A stretch of DNA of 39,128 nucleotides from Frankia sp. RB7 (GCA_030403585.1 JAUEPE010000062.1:1-39128), one strand, 5' to 3'; numbered from the stretch's first letter, positions 8,579 to 16,589 are shown. Program-made: numbers and translations. Notes: generated from the sequence alone by a model not told the origin.

Positions 8579-9430
8579 ATGCCCTTCAAGTTCATCCACA
8601 TCACCGACACGCATCTGGCGAACCCCGGCTTGATGCTCTATGGCCTCGACCCGCGCGCGCGGCTGGATGCGGCGATCGCCGACATCAACACGCATCACAC
8701 CGACGCCGCTTTCGCGGTCGTGACCGGCGACCTCACTCATTGGGGCGAGCCTGAATCCTACGCCAATTTTGCTGACGCGATGGCCGCGCTGAAAATGCCG
8801 TACATCGCCATGGTCGGCAATCACGACAAGCGCGTGGCCTGCCTCGACAGCCTGAAGGCCGCGCCGCGCGATCCCAATGGCTTTGTGCAGGGCACCCGCA
8901 CCACCGAGCACGGCCTGTTCGTGTTCCTCGACACGCTGGACGAGACCAGCCATGCCGGCGAAATGTGCGCCAAACGCTTCGACTGGCTTTCGACAACGCT
9001 GGCCGCCGCGCCCGCCGAGACGCCGTTCGTCGTGTTCATGCACCATCCGCCCTTCCCGGTCGGCGTGCACGCGATGGACGAGATTGCGCTCAAGCAGAGC
9101 GCCGAATTCGCCGAAGTGATCGCGCCTCATCGCGCGCGCATCCGTCACCTGTTCTTCGGCCATGTGCACCGCCCCATCTTCGGAAGCTACGGCAAGATCC
9201 CGTTCTCGACGCTGCGTGGCACCAACCACCAGGTCTGGTTCGAGCTCGATGCTACGGCCACCGACCATCTGGCGAGCCACGAGCCGCCGGCCTATGGCGT
9301 GGTGCTGATCGACGATCAAAACCTCGTCGTGCACAGCCACGACTTCCTCGACACCAGTCTGCGCTTTCCGTTCGAGCCCCCGGCGGGTGTGGACGGCCGC
9401 GACTATGCGCTCAATTTCCCGGCGCGGTGA
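8579..9430 (+). CDS. Class III metallophosphoesterase, GpdQ/CpdA-like phosphodiesterase
   Basis: This 283-aa calcineurin-like phosphodiesterase carries the full set of metal-binding motifs: DTH (residues 10-12), GDLTHWG, GNHDK, MHHPPFP and GHVH. The start ATG 8579 gives MPFKFIHITDTHL, the normal N-terminus of this family. Members hydrolyse cAMP (CpdA) or glycerophosphodiesters (GpdQ). Being first in an operon with UgpA/E/B-like transport genes and behind a candidate Pho box, a glycerophosphodiesterase role that releases glycerol-3-phosphate is the better guess. No signal peptide is seen, so it should act in the cytoplasm on imported substrate. The next gene starts one base after its stop. Confidence 0.85.
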   Translation: MPFKFIHITDTHLANPGLMLYGLDPRARLDAAIADINTHHTDAAFAVVTGDLTHWGEPESYANFADAMAALKMPYIAMVGNHDKRVACLDSLKAAPRDPNGFVQGTRTTEHGLFVFLDTLDETSHAGEMCAKRFDWLSTTLAAAPAETPFVVFMHHPPFPVGVHAMDEIALKQSAEFAEVIAPHRARIRHLFFGHVHRPIFGSYGKIPFSTLRGTNHQVWFELDATATDHLASHEPPAYGVVLIDDQNLVVHSHDFLDTSLRFPFEPPAGVDGRDYALNFPAR

Positions 9431-9431
9431 C

Positions 9432-10382
9432 ATGAGCCTCGCTGAACCCGCGGCTCTCCCGGTCGCGGCTGCGGTGCCGCCGCGCCTGCACATCGTGGCG
9501 CGGTTTTCGGCTCGATTCAAAGTTTCGCTGCCGGCCTATCTACTGCTGCTGCCCTCGCTGGTCTTCCTCGCGCTGTTCACCTATGGCGCAATGGGACGCG
9601 TGCTGATCGACGCGCTCTACCAGCGCGCCACGCCGAAGGCGCCGCTGCGCTTCGTCGGCCTCGACAATATCGCCGCCGTGCTGACGGACCCCGCCTTCAC
9701 CGGCGCTGTCGTCAACAACCTCATCTACGCCGTCGGCACCGCGATCCCCAGCATCGGCCTTGCGCTGCTGTTTGCACTGGCGCTGGCGCGGACCAATTTC
9801 GTGACCAGCGCGCTGCGCGCCGCGCTGTTCCTGCCGGTGCTGATCCCGATGGTCGCGGCCTCCGCACTGTTTCTCTTCATCTTCCTGCCCAATGTCGGCC
9901 TGCTCGACTACTACATCGGCCGGCTGCTGCCGGTGGTGCCGAACTGGCTCGGCGACCCCGACATCGCGCTTTATGCGATCATGATCATCACGATCTGGAA
10001 GAACGCGGGCTATTACATGCTGTTCTTCCTCGCCGGTCTCCAGTCCGTGCCGGAAGACGTCATGGAAGCAGCGCATCTCGACGGCGCCGGTCCGTTGATG
10101 CGGCTGCGCTACATCATCCTGCCGGAGCTCAAGCCCACCTTCCTGTTCGTGACCGTGATCGCAATCCTGAATGCAGTGACGCAAGTCGACCATGTCTTCG
10201 TCATGACCAAGGGCGGACCGTCGAACGCCACCAATCTCGTGCTGTTCTACATCTACCAGCAGGCGGTCGAGCATTATGACATCGGCAAGGCCTCTGCGGC
10301 GACGCTGCTGACGCTCGCCGCCTTGATGGCCCTCACCGCGCTATCGTTCCGCACCATGGCGAACCGCGAGGGCGGCGCATGA
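9432..10382 (+). CDS. ABC transporter permease, UgpA-like (carbohydrate/glycerophosphodiester uptake)
   Basis: The 316-aa inner-membrane protein has about six hydrophobic segments after a short cytoplasmic N-terminus (from LPAYLLLLPSLVFLALF). It has the EAA loop that docks the ATPase (EAAHLDGAGPLMRLRYIILP). It belongs to the MalF/UgpA permease group. The start ATG 9432 follows the upstream stop by one base, so translation is probably coupled. Its stop overlaps the start of the next permease (ATGA at 10379-10382). Confidence 0.9.
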   Translation: MSLAEPAALPVAAAVPPRLHIVARFSARFKVSLPAYLLLLPSLVFLALFTYGAMGRVLIDALYQRATPKAPLRFVGLDNIAAVLTDPAFTGAVVNNLIYAVGTAIPSIGLALLFALALARTNFVTSALRAALFLPVLIPMVAASALFLFIFLPNVGLLDYYIGRLLPVVPNWLGDPDIALYAIMIITIWKNAGYYMLFFLAGLQSVPEDVMEAAHLDGAGPLMRLRYIILPELKPTFLFVTVIAILNAVTQVDHVFVMTKGGPSNATNLVLFYIYQQAVEHYDIGKASAATLLTLAALMALTALSFRTMANREGGA

Positions 10383-11248
10383 AGCTGATCGACGCGCTTT
10401 ACAAGGACGTCCCGCTCGCCACCCGCAACGAGATCACGCCAAAGCTCGGCTTCGCGCTGACCATACTGCTCGCGCTCGCCTGGCTGATCCCGTTCCTGTG
10501 GATGGGCGTGGCGACGCTGCGCCCGGCCTCCGACGGCATCAATCTGATGGCCGAGCTGATGCCGAGCCTTAAACCCACGCTCGACAACATCAGGGATGCC
10601 TGGGAGATCGGCGACTTCCCGCGCTACTTCCTCAACACGACGATCATCTGCACCGGCATCCTGTTGGTGCAGTTCGTCACGATCACGCTCGCGGGATTCG
10701 CCTTTGCGCGGCTCGAGTTCGCCGGCAAATCGCTGATCTTCTATCTGTTCCTGATGCAGCTGATGCTGGTGCCGGTGCTGCTGATCGTGCCGAATTTGCG
10801 GATCATCGCGCAATTTGGCCTCTACGACACCCTCGCCGGCGTCATGATGCCGTTCTTCGCCTCGGCCTTCGGCACCTTCCTGATGCGGCAGGCGTTCGAG
10901 GCCATTCCGACCGAGCTGGAAGACGCAGCCCTGATCGACGGCGCCAGCCTGTTCCAGCGCATCCGCCACATCTACGTGCCGCTGTCGATCCCGAGCTTCT
11001 CGGCGTTTGCCATCATCTCCGTCACCAGCCACTGGAACGACTTCCTGTGGCCGCTGATGGTGATCAATTCGCCGGACAAGCGGCCGCTCACGGTCGGCCT
11101 CTCCGTCTTCACCGCGACCGCGGAAGGCACGCAGGCCTGGGGCACTATCGCCGCCGGCACGCTGATGGTGATCGCACCGCTGCTCATCACCTTCCTCGTT
11201 TTCCAGAAGCGTTTCATCAGCTCTTTCGTCACCTCAGGCATCAAATAG
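10379..11248 (+). CDS. ABC transporter permease, UgpE-like
   Basis: The 289-aa second permease is of the MalG/UgpE group. It has six predicted membrane segments, the EAA motif in LEDAALIDGASLFQRI, and a C-terminus (VFQKRFISSFVTSGIK) very typical of the family. It overlaps the UgpA-like gene by four bases and pairs with it to form the channel. A solute-binding protein follows 11 bp downstream, but no ATP-binding subunit is present in this cluster. Confidence 0.92.
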   Translation: MKLIDALYKDVPLATRNEITPKLGFALTILLALAWLIPFLWMGVATLRPASDGINLMAELMPSLKPTLDNIRDAWEIGDFPRYFLNTTIICTGILLVQFVTITLAGFAFARLEFAGKSLIFYLFLMQLMLVPVLLIVPNLRIIAQFGLYDTLAGVMMPFFASAFGTFLMRQAFEAIPTELEDAALIDGASLFQRIRHIYVPLSIPSFSAFAIISVTSHWNDFLWPLMVINSPDKRPLTVGLSVFTATAEGTQAWGTIAAGTLMVIAPLLITFLVFQKRFISSFVTSGIK

Positions 11249-11259
11249 GAGATTTTTCG

Positions 11260-12594
11260 ATGCTGTTTTCCCGCAGGCTCATGCTCGGCCTCACCATGGC
11301 AGGCACCTTGGCAAGCGCCCTCGCCTTCCCGGCGCTGGCCGGTGAAGGTCCGACCGAGATCGATCTGTTCTTCCCCGTTCCCGTCGACGGCAAGCTCGCC
11401 CGCGACATGGGCACCTTGATCAAGGAGTTCAACGATGGTCACCCCGGCATCAAGGCGACCGCGGTCTACACCGGCTCCTATGACGACACGCTGATCAAGA
11501 CGCGCGCCTCGATCAAGGCCGGCAAGCCGCCGGCCGCCGTGATCATGTCTGCGAACTTCCTGCTCGACATGCAGATCGAGAACGAGCTCACCAATCTCGA
11601 CAGCCTGATCGCCGCCGACGGCAGCACCAAAGAGAAGTTTTTGGGCCAGTTCTTCCCGGCGCTGCAGGGCAACGCGGTGATCGACCGTTCGGTCTACGGC
11701 GTGCCCTTCCAAAATTCGACGCCGCTGCTCTACATCAACGCCGACCAGGCCAAGGAAGCCGGCCTCGATCCCAACAAGCCGCCGCAGACCTGGGCCGAAC
11801 TCACCGACTGGGCCAAGAAGTTGACCAAGCGCGACGGCGACAAGGTCACCCGCTGGGGCATCGCGATCCCCTGCGCCTATGATTATTGCGGCTGGATGAT
11901 GGAAACGCTCACCATGAGCAATGGCGGGCGCTACTACAACGAGGAGTTCGGCGGCGAGGTTTATTACGACACGCCCTCGATGCTCGGCGCGCTGACCTGG
12001 TGGAGCGACCTCGTCAACAAGCACAAGGTCCACCCGCCCGGCGCCACGCCGGGCCCTGCCGTCAGCACCTCCTTCATCTCCGGCAACGCCGCGATGATGA
12101 TGCTGTCGACGGGCTCGTTGACCTATGTGCGCGAGAACGCCAAGTTCAACTACAAGGTCGCCTTCATCCCGCGCAACGTCCGCAACGCCGTGCCGATCGG
12201 CGGCGCTTCGCTGATCATTCCGGCCGGCGTCGAAGCCGACAAGCAAAAGGCCGCCTGGACGCTGATCAAGTGGATGACCTCGCCCGAGAAGAGCGCCTGG
12301 TGGAGCCGCGCCACCGGCTATTTCGCGCCCAACATGGCCGCCTACAAGACGTCCGACATGGTCGACTTCCTCAACAAGAACCCGGACGCCAAGACCGCCG
12401 TCGAGCAGCTCGACGTCGCAAAACCCTGGTTTGCGACCTACAAGACCGTGCCGGTGCGCAAGACGCTGGAGGACGAGGTGATGCTGGTCCTCAACGGCAA
12501 GAAGCAGCCGAAGGAGGCGCTCGTCGCCGCGCAGAAGGCCGCCGACGAGACGCTGAAGCCGTACAATGCGGAGACGTCGCTGAAGCTGCCTTAA
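11260..12594 (+). CDS. ABC transporter periplasmic substrate-binding protein, UgpB-like
   Basis: The 444-aa family 1 extracellular solute-binding protein starts at ATG 11260, with AGGAG about 9 bp upstream. Residues 1-27 form a signal peptide (MLFSRRLMLGLTMAG, cleavage near ALA-GEG). The body has the family's hinge features, including FNDGHPGIK, GVPFQNSTPLLYIN and a late MTSPEKSAWW segment. The likely ligand is glycerol-3-phosphate or a glycerophosphodiester such as glycerophosphocholine, judged from the linked phosphodiesterase and Pho box. The last 234 bases (from 12361) have a second, diverged copy at 16304-16537, so this 3' end may have been supplied by the inserted element. Confidence 0.9.
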   Translation: MLFSRRLMLGLTMAGTLASALAFPALAGEGPTEIDLFFPVPVDGKLARDMGTLIKEFNDGHPGIKATAVYTGSYDDTLIKTRASIKAGKPPAAVIMSANFLLDMQIENELTNLDSLIAADGSTKEKFLGQFFPALQGNAVIDRSVYGVPFQNSTPLLYINADQAKEAGLDPNKPPQTWAELTDWAKKLTKRDGDKVTRWGIAIPCAYDYCGWMMETLTMSNGGRYYNEEFGGEVYYDTPSMLGALTWWSDLVNKHKVHPPGATPGPAVSTSFISGNAAMMMLSTGSLTYVRENAKFNYKVAFIPRNVRNAVPIGGASLIIPAGVEADKQKAAWTLIKWMTSPEKSAWWSRATGYFAPNMAAYKTSDMVDFLNKNPDAKTAVEQLDVAKPWFATYKTVPVRKTLEDEVMLVLNGKKQPKEALVAAQKAADETLKPYNAETSLKLP

Positions 12595-12656
12595 CGCAGG
12601 CTGCTCATCGCGCAAACAGCCTTCGGCGCTCCGTTATGCGGAGCGCCGAAGCCGTT
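12361..12656 (+). repeat. Left copy of the flanking direct repeat (3' end of ugpB-like gene plus terminator)
   Basis: This segment pairs with 16304-16594. The first 62 bases (12361-12422 and 16304-16365) are identical. Beyond that I count 14 differences within the 234 coding bases, mostly at third codon positions, and the similarity continues through the terminator hairpin. Identity at one end followed by allele-like divergence is what site-specific or homologous integration at a shared core would leave. Confidence 0.85.
12621..12651 (+). terminator. Stem-loop terminator after the ugpB-like gene
   Basis: A perfect 13-bp stem (12621-12633 with 12639-12651) has a 5-base TTATG loop, and CCGTTTAG follows. 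It lies 26 bases after the stop codon. The equivalent hairpin is conserved in the right repeat copy with a T-A to T-G pair change, which supports selection for the structure. Confidence 0.75.
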
Positions 12657-12929
12657 TAGAGCCTATGCAGCCCACACGACGAAGACTGATGATTTTAGCG
12701 AGTTCCGATCCCGCCCACTGTGCTTCCAGGCGACCAGCCTTACGTCGCACTCGTCGAGGTTCGACGTTTGCTTGCACGTTCCACTGACAAATTTAACGTT
12801 GAGTGTGGTACCCGTCCAATGGATGACGACCGTTGCCCCCAATTGCTCTTCAATTTCCCAAACGGGGCCGACATCTGCAAGTCCTTGTTAAGTCAATAGC
12901 TACTATACAGCACCGGGAGTCGGAAGACA

Positions 12930-13919
12930 TTACTCCCCGTGCTTGTGGCGATAGGCCTCCGCCTTCGCATCTGTAACGACACATGAGCCATGGCACAGTT
13001 TACAGATATCGCCGGCAAAACCCGTCGTTCCTTTCCCGCCGCAGCGCGGGCACTCGACTTCGTCGATCTCGTTTTGATCGTATGATTCATAGCGCGCCTG
13101 CTTGACCACGCAGGAGCCATGGCAGAACTTGCAGATGTCGTTGACTAGGCCAGTCGTCCCGCGACCGTCGCAATGTGGACATTCCACCTCATCGATGTCG
13201 TCAGGATCGTACGCTTCGTGCTTGGCTTCGCTGACCGCGCAAGAACCGCCACAATAATTGCAGAGATCGTTGACGAGACCGGTCGTGCCCTTGCCGTTGC
13301 AGTGCGGGCAATCGACCTCGTCAACCTCATCAGCATCATACGCCTCGGCCTTGGCATGCGAGATCATACACGATCCATGACAATATCCGCAAAGATCGGA
13401 CACGAGACCCGTCATGCCACGCCCGTTGCAGCGCGGACACTCGACCTCATCGATGTCGTCAGGGTCGTAAGCCTCGGCCGTCGCGGTGCTCACGAAGCAC
13501 GATCCCCGGCAATAGCGGCAATAATCACCGACGAGACCGATAAGGCCTCGTCCGCTACAATGCGGACAATCGACCTCGTCGATGTCTATCAGCACGTCCT
13601 CGACCTCGGCGACCAGCTTTTTCGCCTTGGCTCGAACCGCCTTCTCGGAAGACTTGGCCGGCACGGCGGCGGAGATGGCCGCAAGTTTCGGCGCGAACTT
13701 CACGAACGCCTTCTCGGGCTTGGACATTGACTTGTCGGCCTTTGCCTCGGCTTCGGCTGCCTTGGTCAAGGCCGGCACGGCATCCAGCAAGCTTGTCAAC
13801 TCGGTGAGATAGACGGTCTTGAGGTTGTCGGTCGCGGCCGTAGCGATCGTCACCTCCAGCTTACGGACGAGTTGGATAAGCGAGATGAGCGATTTGGTGG
13901 CAAACGCTTCGCATTTCAT
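12930..13919 (-). CDS. Protein with five tandem DnaJ-type cysteine-rich zinc-finger repeats
   Basis: This 329-aa protein (from ATG 13919) has no J domain. Residues 1-111 are helical, charged and Ala/Lys-rich. Residues 112-326 are five repeats of exactly 43 residues, with first cysteines at 118, 161, 204, 247 and 290. Each repeat reads CPxCxGxG, then CxxCxGSC, then an acidic linker EAYDxDDIDEVE, so each should bind one zinc using CxxC pairs as in the DnaJ cysteine-rich domain; 25 cysteines in total. Such modules bind unfolded protein or partners. ATG 13919 lacks a clear Shine-Dalgarno, and 33 coding-like codons continue upstream in frame into the end of the GTPase gene, so the true N-terminus is uncertain. 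It lies 97 bp downstream of the GTPase gene in the same direction. Function unknown. Confidence 0.85.
   Translation of the reverse strand: MKCEAFATKSLISLIQLVRKLEVTIATAATDNLKTVYLTELTSLLDAVPALTKAAEAEAKADKSMSKPEKAFVKFAPKLAAISAAVPAKSSEKAVRAKAKKLVAEVEDVLIDIDEVDCPHCSGRGLIGLVGDYCRYCRGSCFVSTATAEAYDPDDIDEVECPRCNGRGMTGLVSDLCGYCHGSCMISHAKAEAYDADEVDEVDCPHCNGKGTTGLVNDLCNYCGGSCAVSEAKHEAYDPDDIDEVECPHCDGRGTTGLVNDICKFCHGSCVVKQARYESYDQNEIDEVECPRCGGKGTTGFAGDICKLCHGSCVVTDAKAEAYRHKHGE
12942..13586 (-). repeat. Five in-frame 129-bp tandem coding repeats
   Basis: The repeat period is exactly 129 bases (43 codons) without insertions or deletions between the five units. The units differ at many synonymous positions, so they are old enough to have diverged or have been partly shuffled. 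They encode the zinc-finger repeats of the 12930-13919 protein. Confidence 0.85.
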
Positions 13920-14016
13920 GACACGGCGGCGTGAACTCTGCTTGACGAGCTTGGCCGCTTTGATCTCCTCGGCCGTGACGTTCGAGCTGGGCTTGAAACC
14001 GAGGTCATACTCGGTT

Positions 14017-16143
14017 TTAGCCCTCCGGCAGAAGCGCGCGGACCCCCGTTACGGCCTCCGCCCATTTCTGCGCCACCAATTCCATCACGCGGGCCTCGGC
14101 CTCGCCGTGACGTTCTTCCTCGAACCAGTGCTGGTTCTGCTCATTGACCTTGTCCTTGTAGCCGCGCCCCGCAATCGCACTGCAGGTGCGCCAGAATTCC
14201 AGATCCTCGCGGAGATCGTCGGCGTAAATGCTCTCGCCAACCAGTTGGGCATTGCGGATCATCTCATCAAATCCGGCCTCCAGCGAACGAACGGCCTGCC
14301 GGGCAAGATCATGCGCCTCGACCAACTCGTCGTCGCTGACGATGCTGGTGGCAAGGGTCTTGAACGCATCGATCTTGGTTTCGACGATCTGCGTGGCAAT
14401 ACGGCGCGCGCCGTGGCTGAGCTGATGGGCGTAGTCGAGGTTAGGCCAGCCACCACGACGGCTGATAGTAGCATAGACGGTCTTCCAGTGCGCCGCGCGG
14501 GTCGTCGACAACAGGCTGTCATGCACTCGGCGGGATGCCGACCGCGGCAAATCCGTATTGTCCTTTAGCCAGATCGAGAGGCGCCGGCCGGCGCTCCGCA
14601 ACGTCTCCTGCGCCTGTTCCTTCTCATAGTTGGCCAGCAGGTCATTGGCGCCGGCAATGATCTCGCGCAAGGTCGCGCGGTGGCTCTCGCGGATGACCTC
14701 GATGCGCGCCGCGATGAACGCGCGAAGATTGACCGGCTCGTCCGTGGCAGAGTTGAAGAATGCGATCGGCAGATGGTCCAAGCCAAGCGCGTGAAGCTTC
14801 AGCTTTACCTCATCGCCCTTCAGATCATATCCATCCTGATCGGACTGCGCGAGTTCACCTTCAAACTTGACCGCAAGCGCCTCGCCTGCTCGCGGCAGCG
14901 CCAGCACAGCCGCCTGCGTGCCGAGCGTGCGTACACCAGCCTCCTTGGCGCGCGTTAGGAGTTGGCGCACCTCGGTCGAAGGTGCCTGCGCGAACAGCGT
15001 GCACAGCATCACCAGCGTGTGCGGATCATCAAAGTGCTGTTCAAGATCGGCACGTGCAGCCAGATCATCAATGCCGCGGGAGTCGATCAGCGTGACCGTC
15101 GCCGTCTCGTCACCCAGGATCGCGGTCGGCACAACGACTTCAATCCGCTTGGGAACGGTAAACTCGGGATGGCGACCGTTGTTGATCTTCTCGAAATTCT
15201 CCTGCAGCCAAACCAGCGGAGGCTTGCCAGTGCTGGCATCGTGCCAAAGGTCGCGACGGTCGCGCTTGTGCAGCTCCATCCGGGCGAGAATTTCGACCGA
15301 GAGGGTTTTTGCGTCCAGTCCTGAAGCAAGATCGCGCGCATCATCGCTTGCCGGAACGACGGTGCCGTCAGGCTTGCGCTCGGAACGGCGGCGCCGAAGG
15401 CCGGTCATGCTGCGCAAAGCACGGTCGATCTCGCGCGATATGCCGGGTGAACCAGTGCCGGCCTCGTCATCTTCATTGTCCGCGCTCTTGGTGGGGTTCA
15501 ACAATGAGTTGGCGAGATCCATGACGTGATGACGGATTTCATCCTCGCTGCACGGCTCGATGATCAAGCCATAGCCGGGGCCTTTGCGGACATGCACGTC
15601 GCAAATGGTGATGCCGCCGGCGCCAGTCTCCAGCACCGCGTTCGGCATGCCCTTTGCGCTGGGAAGCTCCAAACCCTCGACCCGGCAAATACCAGTCGAC
15701 TTTCCAACGCCGATGGTTCCCATGAAGGCGACGCGGTAGCGCTTGTCGAGGACGTGCTGGGCAGCCAAGCCAAGCTCTTCACCGTAACGCACAAGGCGAC
15801 GCTCAAAGAGCTGCTTTACATCGGGCTGCTCAGCGAGCGCATGGATTTTCTGAGCCACCTGCTCAGCTTGCCAAAGGAGATCGGCATCGGCGTCGTTGAG
15901 CGGAGGCTCCGGCAGTCTCTCCCAATTCCGGGCCAAAACCTCCTTAAGTTGCGCAGCTTCGGGCGTGCCGATGCCGCGCAAGACAATGTCGAGTTCGTCG
16001 TCGGTGAGTGGCCGCTCGCCGCTCTCGACGCGCGACAGCACCGCCGCACTCCATTCAAGCTTCTTGGCGAGTTCGTTCTGTTTGAGCTGCGCCTGCTCGC
16101 GCAGGACAGTTAGATGCTTTCCAATGGCGGCGTCGCGGCTCAT
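14017..16143 (-). CDS. XRE helix-turn-helix / P-loop GTPase-like fusion protein
   Basis: This 708-aa protein starts at ATG 16143, with AGGAG 7 bases upstream. Residues 7-60 are an XRE/Cro-type DNA-binding domain (LREQAQLKQNELAKKLEW, then SRVESGERPL). After a helical linker, residues 142-150 form a P-loop (GTIGVGKST). A switch-like TGAGGIT follows at 174-179, and a DxxG motif (LIDSRGIDD, D354-G357) lies far downstream after a long charged insert of about 175 residues. No NKxD is seen; FNSATDE (463-469) may replace it. The C-terminal third is helical. The layout suggests a TRAFAC-class, perhaps dynamin-like, NTPase with self-regulating DNA binding. It shares the insertion with the zinc-finger gene. 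A defence or stress role is possible but is not shown by the sequence. Confidence 0.85.
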   Translation of the reverse strand: MSRDAAIGKHLTVLREQAQLKQNELAKKLEWSAAVLSRVESGERPLTDDELDIVLRGIGTPEAAQLKEVLARNWERLPEPPLNDADADLLWQAEQVAQKIHALAEQPDVKQLFERRLVRYGEELGLAAQHVLDKRYRVAFMGTIGVGKSTGICRVEGLELPSAKGMPNAVLETGAGGITICDVHVRKGPGYGLIIEPCSEDEIRHHVMDLANSLLNPTKSADNEDDEAGTGSPGISREIDRALRSMTGLRRRRSERKPDGTVVPASDDARDLASGLDAKTLSVEILARMELHKRDRRDLWHDASTGKPPLVWLQENFEKINNGRHPEFTVPKRIEVVVPTAILGDETATVTLIDSRGIDDLAARADLEQHFDDPHTLVMLCTLFAQAPSTEVRQLLTRAKEAGVRTLGTQAAVLALPRAGEALAVKFEGELAQSDQDGYDLKGDEVKLKLHALGLDHLPIAFFNSATDEPVNLRAFIAARIEVIRESHRATLREIIAGANDLLANYEKEQAQETLRSAGRRLSIWLKDNTDLPRSASRRVHDSLLSTTRAAHWKTVYATISRRGGWPNLDYAHQLSHGARRIATQIVETKIDAFKTLATSIVSDDELVEAHDLARQAVRSLEAGFDEMIRNAQLVGESIYADDLREDLEFWRTCSAIAGRGYKDKVNEQNQHWFEEERHGEAEARVMELVAQKWAEAVTGVRALLPEG

Positions 16144-16303
16144 GACCAATCTCCTATGGTTGAATGAATTCATGCCACAACAATTCGTATAATTCAAGAA
16201 ACGTTGCGACAATATTTCAATCGATCGCGTCGAGCTTCTTATCACATTGATCTTGCAATAAAATATCTGTCATATCCCTAGCAGTGGATGTCTACCGTCT
16301 CAA
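16144..16303 (-). promoter_or_regulatory. A+T-rich promoter/operator region of the inserted two-gene operon
   Basis: The spacer upstream of the XRE-GTPase gene is markedly A+T-rich. It contains a perfect 10-bp palindrome ATGAATTCAT (16164-16173) about 20 bp before the start codon, and two further AATTC/GAATT elements at 16182-16195. A weak promoter is possible on the minus strand: TTGTCG near 16212 followed by TATACG near 16190. Palindromes between promoter and start are a common position for XRE autorepressor operators; binding is inferred. Confidence 0.4.
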
Positions 16304-16537
16304 GTCGACTTCCTCAACAAGAACCCGGACGCCAAGACCGCCGTCGAGCAGCTCGACGTCGCAAAGCCGTGGTTCGCGACCTACAAGACCGCGCCGGTGC
16401 GCAAGACGCTGGAGGACGAGGTGATGCTGGTCCTCAACGGCAAGAAGCAGCCGAAGGAAGCCCTCGTCGCGGCCCAGAAGGCCGAGGACGAGACGCTCAA
16501 GCCGTACAACGCGGAGACGTCGCTGAAGCTGCCGTAG
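16304..16537 (+). pseudogene. 3' fragment of a ugpB-like gene (77 codons plus stop)
   Basis: The fragment encodes the C-terminal 77 residues of the solute-binding protein (VDFLNKNPDAKTAVEQ to ETSLKLP) and ends at TAG. It has no start codon or 5' part. Against the intact copy at 12361-12594 it differs at 14 of 234 bases, nearly all synonymous (Val to Ala and Ala to Glu are the visible changes). It was therefore under selection as part of a full gene until recently. It probably represents the original host end of ugpB, separated by the insertion. Confidence 0.85.
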
Positions 16538-16562
16538 GGCAGGCTGTCACGGCAAACGACCA

Positions 16563-16589
16563 TCGGCGCTCCGCATTGCGGGGCGCCGA
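16563..16589 (+). terminator. Second copy of the ugpB terminator hairpin
   Basis: An 11-bp stem (16563-16573 with 16579-16589) has a CATTG loop. One T-G wobble replaces a T-A pair of the left copy, so the stem is preserved despite the substitutions. It is part of the right flanking repeat. Confidence 0.6.

Larger units (their letters stand above)
12361..16303. mobile_element. Small genomic insertion (about 3.9 kb) at the 3' end of the ugpB-like gene
   Basis: The unit between equivalent points of the two flanking repeats is 3943 bp. It carries two minus-strand genes, a GTPase-like XRE protein (14017-16143) and a DnaJ-type zinc-finger protein (12930-13919), in DNA that is visibly less GC-rich at its margins than the host genes (for example 12780-12930 and 16144-16300). 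No integrase, transposase, relaxase or IS ends are seen. The element may therefore be mobilised in trans, may have lost its integrase, or may have arrived by recombination. The right copy then represents the original host 3' end and the left copy the end supplied by the element. Confidence 0.7.

Noticed and set aside
12660..12929. Possible small gene or RNA in the 3' spacer of the insertion
   Set aside because: No frame with a ribosome-binding site and no stable hairpin series is visible; kept as plain spacer.
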